Source: Actinomycetes bacterium | GTDB taxonomy: Bacteria > Actinomycetota > Actinomycetes > Mycobacteriales > Mycobacteriaceae | Direction: 5' to 3' | Length of the DNA: 31,298 nt | Assembly (NCBI GenBank): GCA_023461275.1 | Contig: JAEYMI010000094.1 | Coordinates: 1 to 31,298 of the forward strand | Shown: one piece after another, positions 1-6,878 of the stretch | Numbering within the stretch: position 1 is the first letter of the stretch | Layout: every line of letters begins with the position of its first letter | Notes under the pieces: generated by a model | Told to the model about the DNA's origin: nothing | The model's database searches: none | The model's input: the letters and a program-made list of their open reading frames with translations, nothing else | Position numbers and translations under genes: made by a program

Positions 1-4
1 TTTG

Positions 5-80
5 GCTGATCGAGTAGGCCCGCGAGCTTTCTGCTGATCGAGTAGGCCCGCGAGCGCAGCGAGCGGACCGTATCGAGATC
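5..80. repeat. Dispersed GATCGAGTAG palindromic element, one partial and one full copy
   Basis: The 19-mer CTGATCGAGTAGGCCCGCG starts at 6 and again at 34, so 5-27 is a truncated copy and 33-80 a full copy that ends in GTATCGAGATC. The ends (GATCGAG / CGAGATC) are inverted. Related copies lie at 28502-28545 and, inverted, at 28571-28620. This looks like a dispersed intergenic repeat of actinobacterial genomes. Its function is unknown; a terminator-like or recombination role is possible. Confidence 0.75.
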
Positions 81-113
81 ACCTGCCGGCCAGCCAATCA
101 CCGGCGTATCTAC

Positions 114-143
114 CTAATACCGGGGAAACTACTCCGGTATTAG
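114..143 (-). terminator. Hairpin around the stop of the VC0807-like gene
   Basis: A perfect 10-bp inverted repeat, CTAATACCGG (114-123) and CCGGTATTAG (134-143), has a 10-nt loop holding the stop codon of the minus-strand gene (129-131). No T-tract follows, so this is a terminator-like or RNA 3'-end hairpin and not a canonical intrinsic terminator. Confidence 0.45.
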
Positions 144-839
144 CGAGATACTCCGGTGGGCACTCGACTCCGCTTCAGCCAGGGCGTCGACGATGGGGGA
201 GGCCGCACGAACGCCGGCGATCATGATCGCGATGACGAGCACGATCATCACGATGCTGGCGACGTTGGACAGTAGGAACGAGCGGCCCACCTGATCGGCG
301 GGAAAGCTGAACACGATCACGATCCGGATCGCGGAGTCCACGAACAGCACGAGGCCGACCCCGGCGGTCATCAGACGCTCGATGCGTCGAAATCGGGGTG
401 AATACTCCCATGCGCTGGCGTAGGCGGCCGATCGCACCGGATCACCGCCATTGGTGGCCATCGGCGTGGCCATGAGATACATGATCGGGCGGCCGACAAC
501 ACAGGTCACGAGAAAATAGGCACCGGTGAACAGCAGGTAGATCGCTGGGCGAACCGCGCTGAACCGTGGGTCGTCGGTGACGGAGGTCAGGCTCAACGAC
601 ACCGCGAGTTCGATGAAGACGAGCACTCCGATGGTGTCGATCGTGCGGGACCGGACGGTCTGTACGGCCGCGAAGGCAGCCACCCCGATGGCGGGCAACG
701 CGAACGACCACACGGCGCTGAACCCGACCGCGCGCAGCGCGAAGTAGGTCAACGTCGGCACCACGATCTCGGCGAGGACCGGGAGCAGCACAGCGAGCCT
801 GCTCGGTGGCGTTGTGGGGGTGCTCGGAGAAGTGCTCAT
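129..839 (-). CDS. VC0807-family-like multi-pass membrane protein
   Basis: A 236-residue integral membrane protein of unknown function. After a Ser/Thr/Pro-rich N-terminus (residues 1-13) there are about five or six hydrophobic segments, with Arg-rich turns such as VRSRTID and FRRIERL. The pattern of helix pairs, a GDP(V/A)R segment and an aromatic FRRI region recalls the family annotated as VC0807, which has no assigned role; that match is from memory. The ATG at 839 is the only sensible start and has a weak Shine-Dalgarno. The 12-mer GTTTTCTCCTAC lies 65 bp upstream and also precedes the neighbouring two-component genes, which suggests shared control. The gene is transcribed away from them. 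Confidence 0.7.
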   Translation of the reverse strand: MSTSPSTPTTPPSRLAVLLPVLAEIVVPTLTYFALRAVGFSAVWSFALPAIGVAAFAAVQTVRSRTIDTIGVLVFIELAVSLSLTSVTDDPRFSAVRPAIYLLFTGAYFLVTCVVGRPIMYLMATPMATNGGDPVRSAAYASAWEYSPRFRRIERLMTAGVGLVLFVDSAIRIVIVFSFPADQVGRSFLLSNVASIVMIVLVIAIMIAGVRAASPIVDALAEAESSAHRSISLIPE

Positions 840-903
840 GTGCTCAAGCCTGCCGTTGTCGACCCTGGTCGATCCAGTGGGAGATCTACGAATCGTGATG
901 GGA

Positions 904-915
904 GTTTTCTCCTAC
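904..915. promoter_or_regulatory. Shared 12-mer, copy 1 (candidate operator)
   Basis: GTTTTCTCCTAC occurs here and identically at 1160-1171. This copy is part of a small dyad, GGAG-TTTT-CTCC (901-912). It lies upstream of the VC0807-like gene. It could be a binding site for the adjacent LuxR-type response regulator; that is inference. Confidence 0.35.
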
Positions 916-960
916 GAACTTGCTTGTTCCCAAACGTATTCGTAACGCAACGATTGAATC

Positions 961-1065
961 TCATCGTTGCTTGTGCTTGCGCCGTTGGTATTGCACGACT
1001 TGGGAAATGACGAATAGAACGATCAGAACGATGGCCAGGATCAATCCCTGGGTGGCGCCGCTCAT
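961..1065 (-). CDS. 34-residue single-pass membrane peptide
   Basis: A very short gene encoding one hydrophobic helix (about residues 7-25, rich in I, L and V) and a basic C-terminus ending RRKHKQR. It starts at ATG 1065 after a good Shine-Dalgarno (AGGAAGGA on the minus strand, about 8 nt upstream). A longer in-frame extension from 1149 has no ribosome site and is not hydrophobic, so it was rejected. It sits between the VC0807-like gene and the divergent histidine kinase. A copy of the shared 12-mer (1160-1171) lies about 95 bp upstream. A small membrane regulator or stress peptide controlled by the neighbouring two-component system is plausible; no homolog was recognised. Confidence 0.55.
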   Translation of the reverse strand: MSGATQGLILAIVLIVLFVISQVVQYQRRKHKQR

Positions 1066-1159
1066 GCTGGTGTCCTTCCTGCAATGGTCGATCGGTACCA
1101 TCAATCCTGCGACGTCGATCCGCGCGCCAACACCGCGAAACCATCGCACTTTCTCGGGT

Positions 1160-1171
1160 GTTTTCTCCTAC
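1160..1171. promoter_or_regulatory. Shared 12-mer, copy 2 (candidate operator)
   Basis: Identical to 904-915. It lies in the divergent gap between the small membrane peptide and the histidine kinase, 22 bp before the kinase -10 box. Autoregulation of the two-component genes is a reasonable inference. Confidence 0.35.
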
Positions 1172-1193
1172 CGGGATTCGACAACCCCGGCGG

Positions 1194-1199
1194 TAGGGT
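1194..1199 (+). promoter_or_regulatory. -10 box TAGGGT for a leaderless transcript
   Basis: TAGGGT fits TAnnnT and ends 6 nt before GTG 1206, the spacing expected when transcription begins at the start codon. No Shine-Dalgarno is visible. This decides the kinase start. Confidence 0.45.
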
Positions 1200-1205
1200 G
1201 TGTTC

Positions 1206-2318
1206 GTGCAGGGCAAGGCCACCATCAACCTCGGCGGGAACTACATCCTGCTCGCCTTTCTGGCGGTGCCCGCTGGCCGGGTACTCGGTGAGTCGGCCGG
1301 CAAGCTCGCGGCCGCTATCACCGCGTTGGTGGTCTTCGCGGCCGCATATGCCGTCGGACAATATGCCGGGGCTCGTTCGGCGATTTGGCAGCGTGGCGCC
1401 CTGCTGGCCGTGATGGGAGCGATCTCGGCGGCCGGGCTCGTCCTGGTCGGCTCGGAGTGGATCGTGTGCGCGGCGATGACCGCGGTGGCCTGCGCGGCAC
1501 TGCTGCCCCTGGTGATTCCCGCCTCCTTCGGCGTCGCCATCACCGCCGCGGTGACGATGGCATTGTCCAACGCCGCGGGTGGGCTGATCGTGGTGGGGGC
1601 CGGTGCGATCGCCATCCTGCGTGCCCGGCTGCTGACCGAGATCGCCCGCACCCGGGCGCAGCGTCGTGAGCTGGCGGCAGCGGCGGTGGAGAACGAACGG
1701 CTGCGCATCGCCCGCGACCTGCATGACGTGCTCGGCAACAGCCTGGTCACCATGGTGGTCAAGGCCGAACTGGCCGAGCGGCTCGTACCGTCGAATCCCG
1801 TTGCCGCAGCCCAAGCCGCCGCTGACGTGCAACGAGTGGGACGCGAAGCGATGTCCGAGGTTCAGGCGGTGGTGAGCGGATATCGCGCCGGAACCTTCAC
1901 CGATGCGCTGGCCCGCGTCACCGACCCGTTGGCCTCGGTGGCCGAACTGACCGTGCGGGTCGACGAACGGAATTGGAGCGATGCGGTCGACACCGTTCTC
2001 GCGTGGACGGTGCGGGAGTGCGCGACAAATATTGTGCGGCACGCCGACCCGACGAGCTGCCTGATCGAGGTGACCAGCCGCGACAACAGGGTGCGACTGC
2101 GGGTCGTCAACGACGGTGTGGTCACCGGTGCCGCCCGCCGCAGGACCGACCGCGATGCCCAGGGTGCGCAGGGCGGCAACGGATTACGGGGAATCACCGA
2201 GCGGGTAGCCGAACTCGGCGGCACGGTGCGACACGGCGTCGAAGGCCATGACCATGTAGTACAGGTGGATCTCGCGGCGGACGCGGACTATCGGGGTGGA
2301 GACGACGATGACCAGTGA
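1206..2318 (+). CDS. Sensor histidine kinase, NarL/DesK type (HisKA_3)
   Basis: The membrane sensor kinase of a two-component pair. The first ~150 residues carry about five or six hydrophobic helices. A short linker leads to the HisKA_3 dimerisation helix with the phospho-acceptor His in ARDLHDVLGNSL (His173 from this start). A HATPase domain follows: N-box Asn in ECATNIVRH (about residue 275) and G-box GGNGLRGITER (about residues 324-334). It should phosphorylate the regulator encoded next. GTG 1206 is preferred because of the leaderless -10 box; GTG 1200 in frame is the alternative. The 3' end overlaps the regulator start by 11 bp, so the two are translationally coupled. The input signal cannot be read from the sequence; the lack of a large extracellular domain suggests membrane or intramembrane sensing. 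Confidence 0.88.
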   Translation: MQGKATINLGGNYILLAFLAVPAGRVLGESAGKLAAAITALVVFAAAYAVGQYAGARSAIWQRGALLAVMGAISAAGLVLVGSEWIVCAAMTAVACAALLPLVIPASFGVAITAAVTMALSNAAGGLIVVGAGAIAILRARLLTEIARTRAQRRELAAAAVENERLRIARDLHDVLGNSLVTMVVKAELAERLVPSNPVAAAQAAADVQRVGREAMSEVQAVVSGYRAGTFTDALARVTDPLASVAELTVRVDERNWSDAVDTVLAWTVRECATNIVRHADPTSCLIEVTSRDNRVRLRVVNDGVVTGAARRRTDRDAQGAQGGNGLRGITERVAELGGTVRHGVEGHDHVVQVDLAADADYRGGDDDDQ

Positions 2319-2964
2319 ATCGCAGGGCGACTCCGCAAGCGAGACACCAGCTGAGAACGTGATCACCGTGGCCATCGCCGAAGATCAGGAGATGCTGCGG
2401 TCGGCCATCGTCACCCTGCTCGAGCTCGAACCCGACATCGAGGTGATCGCGGCCTTCGACGACGGCTCGGCGGTGGTGGAGAAGGTGGTCGAGATGTGTC
2501 CCGACGTCACCCTCCTCGATGTCGAGATGCCGGTACGCGGCGGGCTGGAGATCGCCGAGGCGTTGCGCGACGCCGGATCCCCCACGCTCGTACTGATGCT
2601 CACCACCTTTGCCCGGCCGGGATACATCCGCCGGGCCGTGGAGGCCGGCGCCCACGGCTACCTCATCAAGGACTCTCCGGTCAGTGAGATCGCGGCCGCC
2701 ATCCGGCGGGTCGTCGCCGGCGAGATGCAGATCTCCGGTGACCAGTTACGGGCGGCGATGACGACCGGACGAAATCCGCTGACCGAGCGCGAGTGTGACG
2801 TACTACGCGCCGCCGAGACCCACGACACGGTGCCGGCAATCGCCGGCCACCTGCATCTCTCGGTGAGCACCGTCGGCAACTACATCTCGGCTGCGATCGC
2901 GAAAACCAACGCTCGCAACAGAGTTGAGGCGGGCCGGATCGCCAGGGACAACGGCTGGCTGTAG
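2308..2964 (+). CDS. NarL/LuxR-family response regulator
   Basis: A 218-residue DNA-binding response regulator, partner of the upstream kinase. The receiver domain spans about residues 17-135, with the acidic pair Glu25-Asp26 (IAEDQ), phospho-acceptor Asp71 (LLDVEMP) and Lys121 (YLIKDS). A linker leads to a LuxR-type helix-turn-helix at about 155-218 (LTERECDVL, then HLSVSTVGNYISAAIAK). ATG 2308 has GGTGGAG seven nt upstream and overlaps the kinase gene by 11 bp; GTG 2296 is a less likely start. Candidate targets are the neighbouring genes preceded by GTTTTCTCCTAC. It ends 65 bp from the convergent MNIO-partner gene. Confidence 0.9.
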   Translation: MTSESQGDSASETPAENVITVAIAEDQEMLRSAIVTLLELEPDIEVIAAFDDGSAVVEKVVEMCPDVTLLDVEMPVRGGLEIAEALRDAGSPTLVLMLTTFARPGYIRRAVEAGAHGYLIKDSPVSEIAAAIRRVVAGEMQISGDQLRAAMTTGRNPLTERECDVLRAAETHDTVPAIAGHLHLSVSTVGNYISAAIAKTNARNRVEAGRIARDNGWL

Positions 2965-3029
2965 CCACTCGATGCGGGACACCAGAATACAAGTGGCGCC
3001 GTGGTGTGGCCGGCCGGGCACTACGTGCA

Positions 3030-3368
3030 TCAAGCTCGGCGGCGGCGGAGCAGGGGTCGGAGTCGCCGAGGCGGTTCAGGCGGGTCGTACACGCCCGTCG
3101 ACACCAGATGTTCGACGAACGCGTGCGCGTCGGCCGCTGACCCACCGCGCACGCGACCACGGGCCCACCCCATGAACTCCGCGGTGAAACGGTCCGTTCC
3201 GAGCTGTCCCACGACCATCGGGAGATGGCGGGCTACTTCGCCGGATCGCTTGCGCAACAACGAGTTCTCGGCGACGCGCAGCCGTCGCGGATCGACGCCC
3301 TCGGGGACGTCGCCGCCGAGGACCAACGCTCGCACCAATGCGGCCTGACGGACGGCGAGGCTGCTCAT
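3030..3368 (-). CDS. Putative MNIO partner protein (DUF2063/BufC N-domain-like)
   Basis: A 112-residue protein whose ATG (3368) overlaps the stop of the upstream DUF692 gene (ATGA), so the two are co-translated. The N-terminal half (QAALVRALVLGGDVPEGV, then LRVAENSLLRKRSGEVARHLP and LGTDRFTAEFMGWAR) has the spacing of the helical N-terminal domain of DUF2063-type proteins that accompany MNIO enzymes. In those systems the partner is thought to recognise the substrate and hold it for the oxygenase. The C-terminus is short, Pro/Arg-rich and probably disordered (PEPPRRLRPLLRRRRA). Identity with that family is a resemblance noted by eye; the position next to DUF692 is the stronger argument. The minus-strand operon ends here, facing the response regulator gene. 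Confidence 0.6.
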   Translation of the reverse strand: MSSLAVRQAALVRALVLGGDVPEGVDPRRLRVAENSLLRKRSGEVARHLPMVVGQLGTDRFTAEFMGWARGRVRGGSAADAHAFVEHLVSTGVYDPPEPPRRLRPLLRRRRA

Positions 3369-4222
3369 GATCGCTCCCACCAGGCACTGCCGTCGGTGAT
3401 GCGTGGCATCCGGGCGGCGTCGGCGATGGCGTCGAGTTCGGTGAGCAACTCGCGGGCCGGAGGATAGTTGCCGTCGCGTTCGAGCATGAAAGCCGTTGCG
3501 ACACCGGCGAGTTGGGATACGAGCTTGAGGACGGCGGTGTTCACCGCTGCGGTGTGCGTGTCGTGGTAGACCGAGAGCGTCGGATCCGAGGTGTCGAATT
3601 CGCCGCCGGCCACGTGGCAGTAGGCGAGGTGTTCGGTGGGCAGCATCGCGAGTTCCCGTGCCGGGTCGGTACCCCGATTGATCGCGCACGCATACACATT
3701 CGCCACATCGATGAGCAGGAGCACGCCGGTCCGTTCGACGAGTTCGGCCAGGAACTCGCCGTCGGTGTACTCGTCGTCGGCCCATTCGACGACCGACGCG
3801 ATGTTCTCCACCGCCAGCGGGACAGGCAGCTGATCCTGGGTGCGCCGGATGTTCTCGGTCAGTACGTCGAGCGCCTCCCGGCACCGGGGGACCGGCAGCA
3901 GGTGACCCGCTTCGATGCCGTCGGCGCGGACGAAGGCCACATGCTCGCTGACCAGTGGTGAACCGAATGTGTCGGCGGCGTCGGCAAGCACTCGAATGCG
4001 TTGTGCTGAAACAGGTTCGACGCCACCGAGGGAGAGTCCGATGCCGTGTGGGATCACCGGCACGTCCAGCGCCCGGATCACGTCGACGGGGTAATGCGGC
4101 ACGGACTCCGCGATCACCTCGCAGAAGCCGAGGCCGGGTAGTTCGGCGATGACGCCCGCGATCTCCGGGCGCCACCCGATCCCGATGCCGGCGAGCTGGG
4201 CGCCGCGGGCGGGCATCGTCAT
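3365..4222 (-). CDS. DUF692 family MNIO (multinuclear non-haem iron oxygenase-like)
   Basis: A 285-residue TIM-barrel protein of the DUF692 family, which includes MbnB and TglH; characterised members use two or three iron atoms to remodel cysteines of ribosomal peptides. Expected metal and active-site residues are visible: PHGIGLSLGG (His59), SEH (Glu93-His94), ENIAS (Glu139-Asn140), DVANVYA (Asp172, Asn175), CHVAGGE (His203), DTHTAAV (Asp221, His223) and ERDGN near the C-terminus. Length is normal for the family, so the enzyme looks intact. ATG 4222 follows the stop of the Cys/Gly-tail protein by 7 nt; GGAGG lies 15 nt upstream, and ATG 4216 is an alternative. A longer in-frame extension only reads the glycine-repeat DNA of the upstream gene in another frame. 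The likely substrates are the Cys-rich tails encoded just upstream. Confidence 0.85.
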   Translation of the reverse strand: MTMPARGAQLAGIGIGWRPEIAGVIAELPGLGFCEVIAESVPHYPVDVIRALDVPVIPHGIGLSLGGVEPVSAQRIRVLADAADTFGSPLVSEHVAFVRADGIEAGHLLPVPRCREALDVLTENIRRTQDQLPVPLAVENIASVVEWADDEYTDGEFLAELVERTGVLLLIDVANVYACAINRGTDPARELAMLPTEHLAYCHVAGGEFDTSDPTLSVYHDTHTAAVNTAVLKLVSQLAGVATAFMLERDGNYPPARELLTELDAIADAARMPRITDGSAWWERS

Positions 4223-4229
4223 TCGGGTC

Positions 4230-5207
4230 TCAGTTACCTCCGCCACCGCAACCACCTCCGCCACCGCAACCGCCCCCGCCGCCACAGCCACCTCCGCCGC
4301 CACAGCCACCTCCGCCGGCACAGCTGCCTCCGCTGCCGCAAGCGCCATTGTTCATCGTGAAGTCGTGGCCGGAGATAGCCGACCACCCGAGGTAAGAGCC
4401 CGTCGACGCGGTGAGAGTGACGGCTGCCATCGACCTCGCGTTGCCGACGAGGTTCGGATCGACCAAGGCCAACGCGGCCGCTCCGTACAAACCTGCTGCC
4501 ATTCCTGCAGCCGACGGGCCGTAGGTGCGCAATGCCGGATGTAAGCGTGGGTGCAGGTAAGCGTTTTCAGCGCGAACCTGCGCCAGGGCGGATCGCCCGG
4601 GTCGCGTCAGACGGACCGGGTTCGCGGCCAGGATGAGCGCTACGACGCTCACTGCCGCCACCATGATGAGCAGGTATCCGACGGGTTGGTGATTCGCTTT
4701 GCCCGCGATGATGCGGACGATTCCGAGCGCAATGACCGGGACGAGGTAAATGGCGCCGGTAGTACGTCGTCGATGCATGTAGCCACGCTCGACGAGTGAT
4801 GCACGCAGATGCTGCAGCGGTGCCTGCGCGTACCGGTGACTTCTCGGTCTGGACTTGGGTTCGAGTGACAGGCGTGCGAAGTGGTCGCAGGTGAACTTGT
4901 CGAGGTTGGCGGCATCGGTCGCGTTGAGCGAGCGTGCCTTTCGTCCCCTCGAGTCGATCAATCCGACGCTACGCAACATCGATACAGCGGCCAGTCGGGC
5001 ATGGCGATCCGACGCCAGCATTCCCGCCTCGGTGGGTGTCAACCGCCGGTCGGAGCTGGGGGTGCGGGGACCCATGACGTCACTGCGCGCCAACGCGGCT
5101 AGCAGCGCCGACATGAGGATCAATAGAGCGTAGAGGGCCAGGAAGGCGTGGCCGGAGATTCCCCAGGTATGCGGGGACGTCGACGTAAAAGACACTGAGG
5201 TGAACAT
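4230..5207 (-). CDS. TIGR04222-like membrane protein with (Cys-X5)6 glycine tail
   Basis: A 325-residue protein. One hydrophobic helix lies at about residues 17-40. A cytosolic-looking region follows with an LTPTEAGMLASDRHARLAAV motif and basic KSRPRSHR stretches. Two helices come next (about 152-168 and 175-194), and a further apolar region at about 235-275. The tail begins at Cys290 and is six exact hexapeptides, each Cys plus five Gly/Ser/Ala (Cys290, 296, 302, 308, 314, 320; final residue Asn). The body resembles the uncharacterised TIGR04222 domain, which commonly carries low-complexity Gly/Cys ends. Start ATG 5207 has a strong AGGAAGGAG. The DUF692 gene follows by 7 nt. A substrate for Cys modification, tethered to the membrane, is the inferred role. 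Confidence 0.75.
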   Translation of the reverse strand: MFTSVSFTSTSPHTWGISGHAFLALYALLILMSALLAALARSDVMGPRTPSSDRRLTPTEAGMLASDRHARLAAVSMLRSVGLIDSRGRKARSLNATDAANLDKFTCDHFARLSLEPKSRPRSHRYAQAPLQHLRASLVERGYMHRRRTTGAIYLVPVIALGIVRIIAGKANHQPVGYLLIMVAAVSVVALILAANPVRLTRPGRSALAQVRAENAYLHPRLHPALRTYGPSAAGMAAGLYGAAALALVDPNLVGNARSMAAVTLTASTGSYLGWSAISGHDFTMNNGACGSGGSCAGGGGCGGGGGCGGGGGCGGGGGCGGGGN

Positions 5208-5288
5208 GGGTACTCCTTCCTGCTCGACCCGGTTGCCGAGGAAAAGGGATTCCGTTTGGCCGGAGTCCGTTGTCCATCAAGTGATTTC

Positions 5289-5348
5289 AGTATGCGGATG
5301 GATGTCGTTGGTGCCAGCCCCCGATGCCCGTCGTAACCGATTCGATGC
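5289..5348 (-). promoter_or_regulatory. Promoter of the (Cys-X5)6 protein, with upstream box
   Basis: On the minus strand, -35 CTGGCA (5312-5317) and -10 CATACT (5289-5294) are 17 bp apart. The upstream box GCATCGAATCGGTTAC lies at 5333-5348. All three elements recur with identical spacing at 6819-6878, which supports function. The predicted start near 5282 gives a leader of about 75 nt. Confidence 0.6.
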
Positions 5349-5472
5349 GGATCACTTGGTCGGTGTCAGCAAGGCACGACACCATGTGTCTCTGCACTCT
5401 CGTGGGCAACTTTGGCAACAGGCGCGCTCGGTCGTTGGGACGACACGGCGCAAGGCGGCTGGTGTGTGGTCG

Positions 5473-6489
5473 TCAGCCGCCCCCACCGCCGCCACCACCG
5501 CACCCACCTCCGCCGCCGCAGCTACTGCCGCCACCTCCGCCGCCGCAGCTACTGCCGCCACCTGCGCCGCCGCAGCTGCTGCTACCACCTCCGCTGCCGC
5601 AGTTGCTGCCGCTACTGCCGCAGGTGCCGCCGCCAATGCTGCCGATACTGCCGCCGAAGTACGACCGACTACCGGCGGGACGGGTGCGCCTGCGGGCCGC
5701 GCGGTCGAATGCCCCCAGCGGTGTGAGCGTGGCAGCTGCCATGGCTGTCGGACTACCTCGGAGAACCGGGTCGACCATGGTCAAGGCCTCAACGCCGAAC
5801 AGTGCGGCAGCCGTGCAGGCGCCCACTGCGCCGTAGGTGCTCATTGCCGGACTGTGCCGCGGATGAAGATACGAATACCGCGTGCGGCTCGCACGCAGCG
5901 CGGCCTCGCCGCGGCGGGTGAGTCGAATGGGTCGAAGGGCGAACACGACGGCAATCATCGTCACCCCGAACGTCATCAGGAACACGTATCCGGCGGGCCT
6001 GTTATTCGCGGCGTCGGCGAAGAAACGCGCCACCCCCAGTGCGATGACCGGCACCAGGACAAGGGCGTGGAAGCGGCCGTGGCGTCGAAGGTAACCGCGG
6101 TCGATGAGCTCCGAACGCAGTTCCTTCAGCGGGTCGTCCATGGTGTCGCTCGCGCGGCGCCGGTCGATTCGAGAGAGCAGATCTCTGCTCAACGGCTCCA
6201 GCTGTACTTGGTCTACATCGGTACGTCGACGCGCACGCCGACCCTTCGAATTGATCAGCTTCGCGGCCCTCAGCTGGGCTGCGGCGGCGAGCAGCGCGTT
6301 GCGATCGGAGATCAGCATGCCCAGCTCGACCGGTGACAGCTTCTCGTCGGATGGGTGGGTAGTCGACCAGAATGGCTGATGGCGTAGTGAGAACGCGAAT
6401 AGCGCTGCGAGAAAGATGATTTCGGCGTAAAGAATCAGAAACTGCTGGCTCGACATCCCCCACGTGGCGTGGGTTGAACTCGTTATCAT
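5473..6489 (-). CDS. Paralogous TIGR04222-like membrane protein with six-Cys Gly/Ser tail
   Basis: A 338-residue paralog of the 4230-5207 product. They share the N-terminal helix after a (T)WG(I/M)S motif, LSPVELGMLISDRNALLAAA, (L/V)PVIALG(I/V)(V/A)R, the R(L/I)TRRGEAALR region, YLHPR and the apolar C-terminal half. The tail starts at Cys290, the same residue number as in the paralog, with Cys at 290, 297, 306, 315, 324 and 330. Spacings are irregular and linkers are Gly/Ser, ending in eight glycines. Six tail cysteines are therefore kept while spacing drifts. ATG 6489 has AGGAG seven nt upstream. The predicted promoter is about 320 nt away, and a small ORF lies in between. It is the first large gene of the presumed MNIO operon; the downstream paralog has its own promoter. 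Confidence 0.75.
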   Translation of the reverse strand: MITSSTHATWGMSSQQFLILYAEIIFLAALFAFSLRHQPFWSTTHPSDEKLSPVELGMLISDRNALLAAAAQLRAAKLINSKGRRARRRTDVDQVQLEPLSRDLLSRIDRRRASDTMDDPLKELRSELIDRGYLRRHGRFHALVLVPVIALGVARFFADAANNRPAGYVFLMTFGVTMIAVVFALRPIRLTRRGEAALRASRTRYSYLHPRHSPAMSTYGAVGACTAAALFGVEALTMVDPVLRGSPTAMAAATLTPLGAFDRAARRRTRPAGSRSYFGGSIGSIGGGTCGSSGSNCGSGGGSSSCGGAGGGSSCGGGGGGSSCGGGGGCGGGGGGGG

Positions 6490-6621
6490 CAGGTGCTCCT
6501 GACCTATCGGCGCACGCGAGCAATGGTCGGTGCGAGGATGCGTGAGATCTCCGCACCCGACGAGGGTTGCGGAGGGAGACGGTCGGCCGACGACGCGTCG
6601 GCTTCCGTTGCTAGAGCGTGT

Positions 6622-6735
6622 TCAGGCGCTGCGCAGGTGCGGGGCTGGATGCCCGATGCGACGGTGCGATCGGACCGGCGGCAGATGATGCGCGTCGGAG
6701 TTCTCGGTGTCGGAATTCTCGGTCGTGCAATGCAT
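6622..6735 (-). CDS. Candidate 37-residue peptide in the leader of the MNIO locus
   Basis: A short ORF with the strongest ribosome site in the region: AAGGAGG followed by 7 nt and ATG (6735). It encodes MHCTTENSDTENSDAHH and a further 20 residues rich in His, Pro and Arg, with one Cys at position 3. A 15-bp in-frame duplication gives TENSD twice. It lies between the duplicated promoter (6819-6847) and the six-Cys paralog (6489), 132 nt upstream of that gene, and occupies the position that the membrane protein start has in the other promoter copy. It could be a leader peptide, a small substrate of the MNIO enzyme, or a regulator. No homolog was recognised and coding is unproven. Confidence 0.4.
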   Translation of the reverse strand: MHCTTENSDTENSDAHHLPPVRSHRRIGHPAPHLRSA

Positions 6736-6818
6736 TAGGCCACCTCCTTGCCGATCGCTGCGCCCCTGGAATGGGCGGAGTCGTTGTCTGACAGGTGATC
6801 TCGGTGTCAGGTGATCTC

Positions 6819-6878
6819 AGTATGGGGACCGGCGGTCGGTACGCCAGTGGGGGAGACGTGATGTAACCGATTCGATGC
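6819..6878 (-). promoter_or_regulatory. Promoter of the six-Cys paralog, with upstream box
   Basis: -35 CTGGCG (6842-6847), 17-bp spacer, -10 CATACT (6819-6824), and upstream box GCATCGAATCGGTTAC (6863-6878), all on the minus strand. Downstream sequence (CTGA-ATCAC, then GACAACG-CTCCG) also matches the other copy. The near-repeat CAGGTGATCTC appears twice just downstream (from 6792 and 6809). Confidence 0.6.

Noticed and set aside
2963..2998. GCCACT/AGTGGC pair after the response regulator as a terminator
   Set aside because: Only a 6-bp stem with a loop over 20 nt; too weak to call.
3076..3504. Alternative minus-strand frame overlapping the MNIO and partner genes
   Set aside because: The DUF692 and partner frames both show family motifs and an ATGA junction; this frame is low in hydrophobic residues and rich in Arg.
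5324..5836. Plus-strand Pro-rich ORF across the six-Cys tail DNA
   Set aside because: It is the complement of the glycine codons of the minus-strand gene. No start site signal.
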